Positions 1 to 10,444 of a stretch of 64,000 nucleotides of DNA are shown piece by piece. The notes beneath the pieces were generated by a model. It saw only the letters and a list, made by a program, of their open reading frames with translations, was not told where the DNA came from and made no database searches. Positions within the stretch are counted from its first letter, which is position 1, and each line of letters starts with the position of its first letter. Origin of the DNA: Halorussus salinus (GTDB taxonomy: Archaea; Halobacteriota; Halobacteria; Halobacteriales; Haladaptataceae); assembly GCF_004765815.2 (NCBI RefSeq), contig NZ_SBIS02000008.1, positions 248,001 to 312,000 of the forward strand, in the 5' to 3' direction. The translations under genes were made by a program, and so were the position numbers.

Positions 1-161
1 CGCGGTCGCGCGAAAGTCTCGCCGAGGCGATGCTCGAAGTCGCGCGGGACGACCCCGAGGGCATGGGGTCGCGCGCCTACCAGCGTGCGAGCGAGCAGTT
101 CGACATCTCGCGGATGGTCGCGGCCCACGAGGAGTTGTACGAACTCCTCGTAGAAGGGTGA
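1..161 (+). CDS. C-terminal end of a probable glycosyltransferase (partial)
   Basis: Only the last 52 codons lie in the window; the frame enters at base 3 and stops at TGA 159-161. The tail is acidic and helical, with the pattern FDISRMVAAHEELYELL near the end. This resembles the last helix of GT4-family glycosyltransferases, where FDI/FSI followed by M.x.HE.LYxxLL is common. The next gene downstream on the same strand is also a GT4 enzyme, which fits. No catalytic residues are visible, so the family call is an inference from the tail pattern and context. Confidence 0.55.
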   Translation, partial: RSRESLAEAMLEVARDDPEGMGSRAYQRASEQFDISRMVAAHEELYELLVEG

Positions 162-225
162 GCGTACGAGAGTAGTTCAGGGGGAGCGAACGCACGGCGC
201 GAACGTTACGGCGAGCCGCAAGCAA

Positions 226-306
226 TACAACGGCATTCTTGAAATAGGTATATAATATCTTTCCACATCTATGTCGTTCTCAGACAGTGATATAGAATTT
301 TCTCAG
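226..306. promoter_or_regulatory. AT-rich intergenic stretch with TATA-like sequence
   Basis: The 280 bases between the partial gene and the GT4 gene at 442 include a strikingly A+T-rich stretch, with TATATAATATC at about 246-256 and TATAGAATTTTCTC near 290-304. It could hold the promoter of the following gene with a long leader, or the end of the upstream transcript. The distance to the ATG at 442 (over 130 nt) is long for this kind of organism, so the assignment is uncertain. Nothing else is recognisable here. Confidence 0.3.
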
Positions 307-441
307 GGCGAAGGACCGAGGAGCCTCGACTAAAGCCATCCCGGCGGGCGCACGTCCACCGCGCTCTCGCCGCGGGACCGAGCGCGACCGCCGCGCTCCT
401 GCCCGGAGATTTTTGCCCGCGCACGTGGTGGCCGGACAGAG

Positions 442-1668
442 ATGACTATCGAACAGCGCGCGACGACCGGCGACGAGTCGTACCGCGTCCTCGCGGGCGC
501 GGTCCAACACCCGACCCGCGTCCACCCGTATCGGACGGTGTTCAATCAGCGGTCGCTGGAGGCGCTACAGGAGGCTGGCGCGGCGGTGGACGTGCTGTCG
601 CCGACGCCGTTCGCGCCGCCGGTCGGCCCCTACTCGGAGTACGGCGAGGTCCCGACGGTCGAGTCGTTCGACGAGTACCCGGTCCACCACCCGCGGTTTC
701 TCTACGCGCTCCCCAAGCGGTTTTTCTACCACCTCTCGGGTGACTCGCTGGCCAAGCGCGCGAGTCGCTACGCCGCCCGGACGTTCCCCGAACCCGACGT
801 GGTCCACGCCGCGTCGATATACCTCGACGGCTACGGCCTGCTCCCGTACGCCAGACGGCGCGACCTCCCGCTGTTCGTCGTGGCCCACGGCGACGTACTG
901 CTCAACTACGAGACGTTCTCGAACGCGGTCAGAGACCGCATCGCCGAGACGCTCGACTACGCGACCGAAGTCCTCTGCGTGAGCGAGGACTTCGCCGAGC
1001 GCGCGACGCGACTGACCGACGAGGAGAAGATTCGGCTCCTCCCCATCGGCGCGAACCCCGACCGGTTCCCGACCGAGCGCCGCGACGAGATACGCGCCTC
1101 GCTCGGCATCGACCCCGAGACGACGCTGGTGCTGTTCTGCGGCCAGTTCATCGAGCGCAAGGGCGTCGGCGAGATAATCGACGTGTTGCCGCGTCTGGAC
1201 GACGACGAGACCGAACTCGCCTGCATCGCCCACACGGGCGACCTGAAAGCCGACCTCGAACGCGCGCTGGCCGAGTCGCCGGTCGCGGGCCGACTGCTGG
1301 AGAGCGTGCCGACGCCCGAACTCCGGGAGTGGTTCGCGGCCGCCGACCTCCTGTTGCTCCCGAGTTACGGCGAGGGTCGCCCGACGGTCATCTACGAGGC
1401 GATGGCGAGCGAGACCGCGGTCCTCGGTTCGACGGCGGGCGGCATCCCCGAGCAGGTCGCCGACGGCGAGACGGGACTCCTCGTGCCGCCGGGCGACGCC
1501 GACGCGCTGGAACGCGCCCTCGCGGAACTGGTCGGCGACCGGAACCGCCTCCGCCGGATGGGCGAGCGTGGCCACCGGCGACTCCTCGAAGAGGGCTGGA
1601 CGTGGGAACAACACGCCGAGCAACTTCGGCAGGTCCACCGCGAGGCGATACCGCAGACCCAGACGTGA
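442..1668 (+). CDS. GT4-family glycosyltransferase
   Basis: A 408-residue GT-B fold glycosyltransferase expected to transfer a sugar from a nucleotide donor to a lipid-linked or surface glycan at the cytoplasmic membrane face. The N-terminal half resembles the acceptor-binding domain. The second Rossmann domain begins around residue 230 (LVLFCGQFIERKGVGE). The donor-binding E-x7-E signature lies at about 309-322 (GEGRPTVIYEAMA) and is followed by the usual GGIPEQVADGETGLLVPPGD segment. Length is normal for GT4. The ATG at 442 is the first good start and needs no ribosome site. It lies upstream of a convergent GT2 gene, in a locus full of glycan genes. Donor and acceptor cannot be read from sequence. 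Confidence 0.9.
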   Translation: MTIEQRATTGDESYRVLAGAVQHPTRVHPYRTVFNQRSLEALQEAGAAVDVLSPTPFAPPVGPYSEYGEVPTVESFDEYPVHHPRFLYALPKRFFYHLSGDSLAKRASRYAARTFPEPDVVHAASIYLDGYGLLPYARRRDLPLFVVAHGDVLLNYETFSNAVRDRIAETLDYATEVLCVSEDFAERATRLTDEEKIRLLPIGANPDRFPTERRDEIRASLGIDPETTLVLFCGQFIERKGVGEIIDVLPRLDDDETELACIAHTGDLKADLERALAESPVAGRLLESVPTPELREWFAAADLLLLPSYGEGRPTVIYEAMASETAVLGSTAGGIPEQVADGETGLLVPPGDADALERALAELVGDRNRLRRMGERGHRRLLEEGWTWEQHAEQLRQVHREAIPQTQT

Positions 1669-1709
1669 GAGCGCGGTCGTTCGAGTACGGTCGTTCGAAC
1701 GTTCGAACC

Positions 1710-1832
1710 GAGTTACGAAGTTCGAGTTTTCGAAGGACGAGTTACGAAGTACGAGTCAGCGAGGAGCGACGTACGAGGTCGGAGTCGGCGAGTTCCGAGT
1801 TACGAGAGACGAGTGAGCGGGACGAGTTACGA
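1710..1832. repeat. Degenerate direct repeats around GAGTTACGA
   Basis: Between the convergent GT4 and GT2 genes the nonamer GAGTTACGA occurs four times (1710-1718, 1739-1747, 1797-1805, 1824-1832), usually followed by AGT/GAG and further CGAGT motifs. The last copy runs into the 3' end of the GT2 gene. The stretch looks like slipped-strand duplication rather than a coding region. Confidence 0.6.
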
Positions 1833-2840
1833 CTCGACCAGTCCCCGGAGGAACCCGACCCCGTAAACGAGATACTGGAGCGGGAGGAGCGCGACGACCG
1901 CGAGCGCGAGGGGGTCGCCCGTCCGCCGGAAGGCGTACGCGCAGGTCCACCCGGCCACGAGGAGGAACGCCGCCAGCCCCGCCGGGAAACCGCGCCGGAC
2001 CGCTCGCGGGGCGACCACGCTCCCGGTCGCCGCCGAGACCAGCGCCGCGGAGGGGAGGACCGCGTACCACCGGAGCGGCCGCCCGTGACGGCGACTGACC
2101 TTCGCCATCGCCACGCCGTAGGAGTACATCTTCGAGACGAACTCGCCGAGCGTCCCCGGTCGGTGGTGGTCCACCGGGGTCGTCGGGTCGTACAGGAACT
2201 CGTAGCCCCGTCCGGCGAGTCGGTGGTGGAACTCCGCGTCCTCCCCGACGTTGATGTCGGCGAAGGAGTGGTCCTCGAACACGGCCGCGTCGTAGAGGAC
2301 GTTGCAGGCGGGCATGTTCGACACCCGGCGCACGTCGCCGACCCGGTAAGCCTGTGAGGCCTGTCCCGACCCGAAGACGGTCTCCTGCATCGCCTCGATG
2401 ACCTTCGAGAGCCGGGAGTCCTCCTCGAAGGTCCAGTTCGGCCCGCCGACCGCGGCGATGTGTTCGTCGTCGGTCTCGGCGAACCGCTCGACCAGCGATT
2501 CGAGCCAGTCGCTCGGCACGCGACAGTCCGCGTCCGTGAACGCGATATACTCGCCGCTGGCGGCCGCCACGCCCGCGTTGCGACCGTGCCCGATGGACCC
2601 GCCGGAGTCGTCCACGAGTTCGTCGGCGTACTCGTCGGCGACGGCTCTGGTGCCGTCGGTCGAACCGCCGTCCACGACCACGACCTCGTACCGGTCCCGG
2701 TCGTAAGTCTGGTTCGAGAGCGACCGGAGACACTCCTCCAGCGTCTCGGCGGCGTTCAGTGCGACGACGACGACCGACACCTCCGGCAGTGGCGAGTCGC
2801 GCTCCGCTCGGTGGTCGGGTGTAGATGCCTGCGTTCCCAT
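1827..2840 (-). CDS. GT2-family glycosyltransferase with C-terminal membrane anchor
   Basis: A 337-residue GT-A enzyme. The GT2 domain covers about residues 20-235: SVVVVALNA opening strand, VVVVDGGSTDGT near 53-64, and the metal/nucleotide-binding DAD in FTDADCRVP near 101-108. The C-terminal 80 residues hold two to three hydrophobic segments, so the enzyme should sit on the inner face of the membrane and act on a lipid-linked acceptor. The ATG at 2840 lies 138 bases downstream of the asparagine synthase gene on the same strand, so the two may be co-transcribed. Substrate is unknown. Confidence 0.9.
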   Translation of the reverse strand: MGTQASTPDHRAERDSPLPEVSVVVVALNAAETLEECLRSLSNQTYDRDRYEVVVVDGGSTDGTRAVADEYADELVDDSGGSIGHGRNAGVAAASGEYIAFTDADCRVPSDWLESLVERFAETDDEHIAAVGGPNWTFEEDSRLSKVIEAMQETVFGSGQASQAYRVGDVRRVSNMPACNVLYDAAVFEDHSFADINVGEDAEFHHRLAGRGYEFLYDPTTPVDHHRPGTLGEFVSKMYSYGVAMAKVSRRHGRPLRWYAVLPSAALVSAATGSVVAPRAVRRGFPAGLAAFLLVAGWTCAYAFRRTGDPLALAVVALLPLQYLVYGVGFLRGLVES

Positions 2841-2978
2841 CGTTCCCCGTCTCGACAGGGCGACTGCGAGACGAAGCAGGGTTCGACGACGCGCTATTTC
2901 AGCGTTGTGCCGGGCGAAACCGGTCTCCTCGGCTGTCGGGAGCGCGCCTCCTTCCTCGGCTCCGTTTCCGACGAGCGA

Positions 2979-4886
2979 CTACTGTGCGACGTGTTCGTGG
3001 TACCACGCGACGTAGTTGAGAATCCGCCAGAGTTCGTCGTCGTGGTTCGCGTCGCCGCGCCGGTGGGCCGCCCACAACTCGAAGACGCTCGGCGCGTCGA
3101 GGTACGGCGTCGCCGACACGCGCTCGTCGGTCAGCCACTGCGCGATGGCCTCGTGGTCGTTGCGGAACCACCGCGCGACCGGCACGTCGAACCCGTGTTT
3201 CGACCGACTCCGGACTCGCCGGGGCACGACATCGCGCACCGCGGCCCCGAGCAACGGCTTGTAGTCGCCGCCCTGCGTCTTGTACTCCGAGGGGAGACCG
3301 TGCAGGAACTCCACGAGCGAGTGGTCGAGAAACGGGACGCGCGCTTCGAGCGACGCCGCCATGCTGGCGTGGTCCACCTTGTAGAGCAAGTCGTCGCTGA
3401 GCCAGTGGCGGATGTAGTACGACGAGAGTCGCCGGAGCGTGTCGCCGTTCGGTCCCATCGACTCGGCGACGACGGTGTCGAGACTGTCGCCCGGCGGTCG
3501 GCCCGATTCGCCCTCGCGGACGCCGCCGAGGGCCGACTCCCCCTCGCCGTCGCCAGCGCGGTCCGGCTCACCTTCGCGGTCGCCGCGGAGGTACGACTCG
3601 GGAGCGACACCGCCGTAGCCGCGGAGCCAGTTGGTGAGCGTCTGCTCGTCGGACTCTAACGCCGCGAAGTACCGGAGGTAGTCGTCGCCGACCGGGGTCA
3701 GGTCGCTGGCGACCGAGGCCGCGTCGTAGACGGGCGACGGGAGGTCGCCGAGCCACTCGCGGTGTCGTCGCAACTGGTGGAAGTAGTCGTACCCGGCGAA
3801 CAGCTCGTCGGCTCCTTCCCCGGTCAGCGCGACCGTCACGTGGTCGCTGGCGTACGCCGAGAGGATAGTAGTCGGGAGCGTCGCGGGGTCGGCGAGCGGT
3901 TCGCCGAAGTGGCGCACCACGTCGCCGAACACGTCCATCGACGAGAGGTCCACGGTGGTCTCGTGGTGGTCGGTGCCGAAGTGGTCGGCGACGAATCGCG
4001 CCTCGTCGCTCTCGTCGTACTCCGCGCCGCGGAACCCGACCGAGAACGTCTCGACCGGCTCCTCCATCGCTCTGTCCGCGAGACCGACGATGGCCGTCGA
4101 GTCGAGACCGCCCGAGAGGAACGCGCCGAGCGGAACGTCGGCCATCAGGCGTCGCTCGACCGCCTCCTCCAACTGGCTCCGGACTCGGCGCGTCGCTTCC
4201 GACCGGCTACACGTCGTCTCGGTGGGTTCGAGCCGCCAGTAGCGGTCCCGCCGGACCTCTCCGTCGGTCACGGTCAGCGAACATCCCGGCGGCAGTTTTC
4301 GCACGGAATCCAACAGCGTGTCGGGCCACGGCGTGTACCGGAGCGCGAAGTAGTTGCGGACCGCCCGCTCGTCGAGGCGACGGTCCACGCCCGCGGCGAG
4401 GAGCGCCGGGAGTTCGCTTCCCCACACGAATCGCTCGGGTTCGTCGGCGTAGTACAGCGGTTTGATGCCGAGCCTGTCGCGCGCGAGAAAGAGGGTCTCG
4501 GTCTCGTCGTCCCACAGCGAGAACGCGAACATCCCGTCGAGGAGTTCGGGCATCGAGGTGCCGTACTCCTCCCACAGGTGGACCAGCACCTCGGTGTCGC
4601 AGGCGGACTCGAACGCGTGGCCCTCGGCGGTCAGTCGCTCGCGCAGGGTCTCGTGGTTGTAAATCTCGCCGTTGAACACGACCGATACCGTGCCCTCCTC
4701 GTTGGTCTTCGGTTGCGACCCGCCCGCGAGGTCCACGATGGCGAGCCGTCGAGCGCCCATCGAGAGCGGTACGTCCGGCGCGACGTGCGCGGCCTCCTCG
4801 TCCGGCCCGCGGTGTCGAATGCAGTCGAGCATCTCCGAGAGGGTGTCTCGGTTCGCCTCACCGTACACCCCCGCGATTCCACACAT
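2979..4886 (-). CDS. asnB: Asparagine synthase (glutamine-hydrolysing), AsnB family
   Basis: A 635-residue two-domain amidotransferase. The catalytic Cys2 (MCGIAGVYGE) and RHRGPDE belong to the N-terminal glutaminase; the ATP-binding PP-loop SGGLDST is at 258-264 and TGEGADELF at about 355-363. It uses glutamine ammonia and ATP to amidate a carboxylate, classically aspartate. In polysaccharide loci relatives amidate uronic or other sugar acids, and the setting here makes that plausible. Residues about 436-468 form a D/G/E-rich insertion in the synthetase domain that looks recent and low-complexity. It reads away from the CE4 gene and towards the GT2 gene. Confidence 0.9.
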   Translation of the reverse strand: MCGIAGVYGEANRDTLSEMLDCIRHRGPDEEAAHVAPDVPLSMGARRLAIVDLAGGSQPKTNEEGTVSVVFNGEIYNHETLRERLTAEGHAFESACDTEVLVHLWEEYGTSMPELLDGMFAFSLWDDETETLFLARDRLGIKPLYYADEPERFVWGSELPALLAAGVDRRLDERAVRNYFALRYTPWPDTLLDSVRKLPPGCSLTVTDGEVRRDRYWRLEPTETTCSRSEATRRVRSQLEEAVERRLMADVPLGAFLSGGLDSTAIVGLADRAMEEPVETFSVGFRGAEYDESDEARFVADHFGTDHHETTVDLSSMDVFGDVVRHFGEPLADPATLPTTILSAYASDHVTVALTGEGADELFAGYDYFHQLRRHREWLGDLPSPVYDAASVASDLTPVGDDYLRYFAALESDEQTLTNWLRGYGGVAPESYLRGDREGEPDRAGDGEGESALGGVREGESGRPPGDSLDTVVAESMGPNGDTLRRLSSYYIRHWLSDDLLYKVDHASMAASLEARVPFLDHSLVEFLHGLPSEYKTQGGDYKPLLGAAVRDVVPRRVRSRSKHGFDVPVARWFRNDHEAIAQWLTDERVSATPYLDAPSVFELWAAHRRGDANHDDELWRILNYVAWYHEHVAQ

Positions 4887-4931
4887 CTCGATAGAGTCAC
4901 GGTCGAAGTGTACATGTGTGTTGTCCCCGGC

Positions 4932-4983
4932 GAGGGTCGAAGCGCGGTTTGGATTGGCTCACCACGGAGGGTCGAAGCGCGGT
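4932..4983. repeat. 17-bp direct repeat in divergent intergenic region
   Basis: The 17-mer GAGGGTCGAAGCGCGGT occurs exactly at 4932-4948 and 4967-4983, spacing 35 bases, in the 143-base gap between the divergent asparagine synthase and deacetylase genes. It could be a paired protein-binding site shared by both promoters or a simple duplication. Confidence 0.6.
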
Positions 4984-5029
4984 CCCGGCGGCCGCAACGC
5001 TAACGTGTGGATTCGTAAACTACAGAACC

Positions 5030-5896
5030 GTGACCGACGGCGACAGCGACCATCTCGACGAGTGGCCCGTCGAGCGGACCGTCTACTTGACGCTCGACCT
5101 CGAATGCGACTACGGGACCGCGCTCGAACGGAACGACTACGAAGCGGCCCGCCACACCGACAGGCTGGCGGCGATACTGGAGCGCCACGACGTGCCGGTC
5201 TCGTGTTTCCTCCAGACCGAAGTGCTGGAGGCCGCGCCCGAGGCCGTCGAGGGACTGACCGAGGCCGACGTGCCGGTGGAGTTCCACGCACACTCCCACA
5301 CCCACCCCCGGACCGACGAGTCCGACGTGGGCTTCGAGGTGCGCGAGAGTGCCGAGCGCGTCCGCGACCGGTTCGGGACCGAACCGCTCGGCTATCGGTT
5401 CCCGAACGGCGAGGCCAGTTCGGCGGAGTACGCCACGCTGGCCGCCGAGGACGTGTCCTTCGGCGCGAACCTCTTCCCGATGTGGTACCCCGGACGGTTC
5501 GACAACACCGGCGAGTCGCCGTACCCGTTCCGCCACGTGCCGACCGGCGTGGTCGAACTGCCGTTTACGGTGTACTCCCCGCGGTTCCGCGTCCCGGTCG
5601 CGCTCTCGTACCTCAAACTCCTCGGACGACCGTACGAGGAGTTGGCCACGCGGCGGCCCCCGAGCGTCGTCGTCTTCGACTTCCACATGCACGACCTGTT
5701 CGTGCCCGAGTCGTACGACGACCTCTCGCGGCCCTATCGCGCGGTGTACGCCCGGCGGAAGTACGACGGCCCGGCGACGTTCGACCGGTTCGTCGGGCGA
5801 CTGAAACGCCGCGGCTACGAGTTCGGACTGATGAGCGACCTCTACGCGCGGACGGCCGCGGAACTGCGAGAGCGCGAGCGGGAGGTCCCGGTATGA
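5030..5896 (+). CDS. CE4-type polysaccharide deacetylase
   Basis: A 288-residue carbohydrate-esterase-4 NodB-like domain that would remove N-acetyl groups from an amino sugar. Motif 1 is LDLECD (metal/catalytic Asp pair) soon after the start; motif 2 is HAHSHTHP, giving the H-x3-H metal ligands; a later FDFHMHD probably supplies the C-terminal histidine. I chose GTG 5030 because the frame upstream reads as non-protein-like basic sequence. There is no signal peptide, so it should work in the cytoplasm on a precursor. Its TGA stop (5894-5896) overlaps the ATG of the formyltransferase gene, implying translational coupling. Confidence 0.85.
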   Translation: MTDGDSDHLDEWPVERTVYLTLDLECDYGTALERNDYEAARHTDRLAAILERHDVPVSCFLQTEVLEAAPEAVEGLTEADVPVEFHAHSHTHPRTDESDVGFEVRESAERVRDRFGTEPLGYRFPNGEASSAEYATLAAEDVSFGANLFPMWYPGRFDNTGESPYPFRHVPTGVVELPFTVYSPRFRVPVALSYLKLLGRPYEELATRRPPSVVVFDFHMHDLFVPESYDDLSRPYRAVYARRKYDGPATFDRFVGRLKRRGYEFGLMSDLYARTAAELREREREVPV

Positions 5897-6762
5897 GCGA
5901 CGCGAGCGAGCGCATATCGACCGACGCGCTCGCCACCGAGGAGTCGGACGGTTCGGTCGCCGACCAGTCCGACGACCCGCTCGAAATTCTCGTCGTGACC
6001 GTGGACGAGTACTACTACGTCCCGAAGTTCCTGCGCGGCGTCTTGGACGCCGACGACGTTCGCGTCGTCGGCATCACCGCGATGTCGCCGACGCTCGGCA
6101 CCGAGAGTACGCCCCGATTCGCGTGGCGGCTCTACCGCACGTTCGGGCCGCGCGTCTTCGCCAAGCACGTCGGGTTCTACGCCAAGCACGCGCTTCTCGA
6201 CGCCGCGAACCGGCGACTCGGCCGCGGGAGCGCGTACTCGCCGCGGACGCTCGCCGAGCGCAACGACATCGAGTACCGCCACGTCGCGGACGTGAACGAC
6301 CCCGAGTACGTCGGGTACGCCGAGTCGCTCGCACCCGACGTGGTGGTCTCGGTGGCCGCGACTCAGAAGTTCGAGTCGGGACTCCTCGGGGTTCCCGACG
6401 AGGCCGCTATCAACCTCCACTCGTCGCTCCTCCCGGAGTATCGAGGCGTCTCACCGAGCTTCTGGACGCTCCGAAACGGCGAGTCCGAGACCGGCGTCAC
6501 GGTCCACCTGATGGACGAGGAGATAGACACGGGCGACGTGCTGGTCCAGCGACCGCTGTCGATACGCGACGACGACACGCTCCACTCGCTGAACGAGCGG
6601 GTGGCCGAGCGCGGTTCGGACCTCCTGCTCGACGCGCTCCGCGGCCTCCGCGACGGCGAGGTGGACCCGACACCTATCGACCCCGACGAGGGGTCGTACT
6701 ACTCGCTACCCGACAGGAGCGACGTAGAGCAGTTTCTCGACCGCGGTCGGCGGTTCTACTGA
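5893..6762 (+). CDS. Formyltransferase-family protein (sugar N-formyltransferase-like)
   Basis: A 289-residue protein of the methionyl-tRNA formyltransferase/GART fold. The catalytic triad is visible: Asn and His in INLHSSLLPEYRG, and Asp in the MDEEIDTGDVL segment. The family uses N10-formyl-tetrahydrofolate to formylate an amine. It lacks the C-terminal tRNA-binding domain of Fmt, and in glycan loci such stand-alone enzymes N-formylate amino sugars. It overlaps the deacetylase stop codon by four bases, so a deacetylate-then-formylate sequence is a natural reading. The first 30 residues are an acidic extension. Confidence 0.85.
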   Translation: MSDASERISTDALATEESDGSVADQSDDPLEILVVTVDEYYYVPKFLRGVLDADDVRVVGITAMSPTLGTESTPRFAWRLYRTFGPRVFAKHVGFYAKHALLDAANRRLGRGSAYSPRTLAERNDIEYRHVADVNDPEYVGYAESLAPDVVVSVAATQKFESGLLGVPDEAAINLHSSLLPEYRGVSPSFWTLRNGESETGVTVHLMDEEIDTGDVLVQRPLSIRDDDTLHSLNERVAERGSDLLLDALRGLRDGEVDPTPIDPDEGSYYSLPDRSDVEQFLDRGRRFY

Positions 6763-6784
6763 CGCGAGGTCGAACAACCGATCC

Positions 6785-6852
6785 GACATCCGGTCCAACG
6801 CCGTCCGACACCGGTCTAACATTGGTCCGACGCCGGTCCGACATCCAGTCGG
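6785..6852. repeat. Degenerate ~11-nt tandem repeat (GGTCCGACGCC-like)
   Basis: After the formyltransferase stop the sequence repeats an 11-13-nt unit about six times: GTCCAACGCC, GTCCGACACC, GGTCTAACATT, GGTCCGACGCC, GGTCCGACATCC. It fills most of the 107-base gap before the convergent ATP-grasp gene. No start or hairpin explains it. Confidence 0.6.
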
Positions 6853-6869
6853 CCGACTCGGGGTCGAAG

Positions 6870-8111
6870 CTATCGGGACGCCGAGACGATGCCGTGGTCC
6901 ACGAAGAACCGGCGCGTTCGCCGGTCGCGCAACAGCGGGCGGAACGTCTGATACGTCTTGAGTTCCGGCACGCTGTTCACCTCCACGACGGTGAAGTCGC
7001 CGGAATCGTCCACGAGGAGGTCCCAACCGAGATACGGGGTGAACGCGTGGGACTCGGCGATGTCGGCGATGCGCTCGCGTATCTCCGGCCAACCGGGAAC
7101 CGTCGTCCCCTCGATTCGCGCCTGCGTGTCGGGGTGGGTCGCTCGGCGGTCGATGCGGATTCCGTCCTCCTCGATGGCGGCGGAGAGTTCGCCGGACTCC
7201 ACGTCCACCCACGCCGCGATGCCGCCTCGGTCGATGTTGTCGATGGGCTTGGACGCCTCCGTTCCGATGTGGTGGACCGCGGCCGGGACGAACGCTCCCT
7301 CGTCGTCACACAGCGTCAGGACGCGAATCGTGTTGGTCGCGTCGGGGAACAGTCGGTCGCTGTAGTCGGCCTGCTCGACGAACTCGCAGACGAGGTACGC
7401 GTCGAGCGTCGAAATCGTCTCTTCGAATTCACCTCTCGACCGGGACTCCCCGTCGACGTAGTGCGTTCCGTCCTCCTTCGAACAGATTAGCACGTCCTTT
7501 CCGCCCCACCCGCTGTTTCCTTTCAGGACGACCGTTCCCTCCGCGTCGAGTCGGTCGTCCACCCGCGCGGCCGCGGCCCCGTTGGCGGACGTGTTGTTCC
7601 GCCAGTTCTCGTACGACGGTCCGCTGTCAGTCGATTCCTCGCTCGCCGTCCAGTCGAGCGGATAGAAGTCGCCACCGTCCACGATGCCGTACATCTCCAT
7701 CCGATGCTCGTCGTACGGTTCCATGAGGAGGTGGTTGTAGAGTTTGTCGTCCAGCGTATTCTTCCACGGATGGTTCACGGGACGACCCAGAACGTACTGC
7801 TCGAAGTCCGAAACGTAGTCCGAGAGCGAGTACGTATCGAGGTCGTACCGAAGGTCGGTACTCGGCGTGAACCCGCGTCGCCAGAGCCACAGTCGGCGTC
7901 GGAACGGGACCGGAAGCGGGTCCTCGGCTTCGTCGTCGCGCAGTCGCCACCGGTACGTTCTGAACCGGCCGATCTGCCAGAGCAACAGCAACTCCGGATA
8001 CGGGGGTGGCGACCGTTCGACGGTCCGGTGGGTCAGCGACCGAACGGCGTCGGTCTTCACGTCGTACAGGAGGTCGGCGACTCCTCGAACGTCGTCCGCG
8101 AAATCGACCAT
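6870..8111 (-). CDS. ATP-grasp enzyme, sugar-transfer-associated type
   Basis: A 413-residue ATP-grasp protein; I recognise the pattern of the sugar-transfer-associated ATP-grasp family often found in capsule/EPS loci. The segment VVLKGNSGWGGKDVLIC gives the ATP-binding lysine and glycine-rich loop, and FTVVEVNSVPEL near the C-terminus the Mg-binding E-x-N. Such enzymes join a carboxylate to an amine or other nucleophile through an acyl-phosphate; here an amino acid or similar group might be added to a sugar. I start at ATG 8111 (MVDFADDVRG) because upstream codons read as basic, non-conserved sequence. The substrate is not deducible. Confidence 0.75.
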   Translation of the reverse strand: MVDFADDVRGVADLLYDVKTDAVRSLTHRTVERSPPPYPELLLLWQIGRFRTYRWRLRDDEAEDPLPVPFRRRLWLWRRGFTPSTDLRYDLDTYSLSDYVSDFEQYVLGRPVNHPWKNTLDDKLYNHLLMEPYDEHRMEMYGIVDGGDFYPLDWTASEESTDSGPSYENWRNNTSANGAAAARVDDRLDAEGTVVLKGNSGWGGKDVLICSKEDGTHYVDGESRSRGEFEETISTLDAYLVCEFVEQADYSDRLFPDATNTIRVLTLCDDEGAFVPAAVHHIGTEASKPIDNIDRGGIAAWVDVESGELSAAIEEDGIRIDRRATHPDTQARIEGTTVPGWPEIRERIADIAESHAFTPYLGWDLLVDDSGDFTVVEVNSVPELKTYQTFRPLLRDRRTRRFFVDHGIVSASR

Positions 8112-8530
8112 AGAACGCTTCTCCGGCAGGTATTTGTCCGAAAGTTCCCAAAACACGACAACCGAATTCGACAACGACGGCCATAAATCTACGCCTCCGA
8201 GGGAGGCCCTACTCGTCCACCGACCGCCGGTCGTTTCACGTCCGTTCGACGTACGGTTTGTTCGAGGTACGGCGTGAGGGGACGAGCGCCAGCGAACTCC
8301 GCGCCACAACACTCAAGACCGGAGATAGCCTGAACAAATCGTATCGGCCGAGGTGGGGAAGATGGGAGTGACAACGAGAAAACGACGGAGACAAAGAGAG
8401 GGACCGCCCGTCGCCAGCGGCGGACTTCGCGGCGACGAGACGGAGCGCGTCGTCCCGAGGAGAGAGACGCCGACCAGCGTCGCCCCGAGGAGAGGGCCGC
8501 CGAAGAGCCTCGGGGAGAAACGGGGCGAGC
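8112..8530. other. 419-base divergent intergenic region with imperfect 26-bp repeat
   Basis: No convincing gene lies here; the open frames have the wrong composition. It should carry the divergent promoters of the ATP-grasp gene and the ABC exporter. An imperfect 26-base direct repeat (8448-8473 and 8478-8503, three mismatches, period 30) begins CGTCGYCCCGAGGAGAG and lies just before the exporter start. Confidence 0.5.
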
Positions 8531-10321
<1,791 letters not shown>

Positions 10322-10400
10322 GACCTCGACCGCGTCGGTCTGCCAGTAGCCGGTTCACAGCAGTCCCCCGGCCGGGAAACGCTCGGAACGACCCGCCCAT

Positions 10401-10431
10401 AGGCTTATCTCGGGGACTCTTGTACAGAGTC
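10401..10431 (+). promoter_or_regulatory. Promoter-like region with 6-bp hairpin/operator
   Basis: GGCTTATCT (about 10402-10410) is a plausible TATA-like box 35-40 bases before the ATG at 10445. Immediately downstream, GACTCT-TGTAC-AGAGTC (10415-10431) is a perfect 6-bp dyad with a 5-base spacer. It would overlap the transcription start, a good place for a repressor to bind. Confidence 0.35.
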
Positions 10432-10444
10432 GAAGACGGCAAAC

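Noticed and set aside
6763-6869. Short coding extension of the ATP-grasp gene through the 11-nt repeats
   Set aside because: The stop at 6870-6872 is in place and the repeat reads as a degenerate array with no start codon context.
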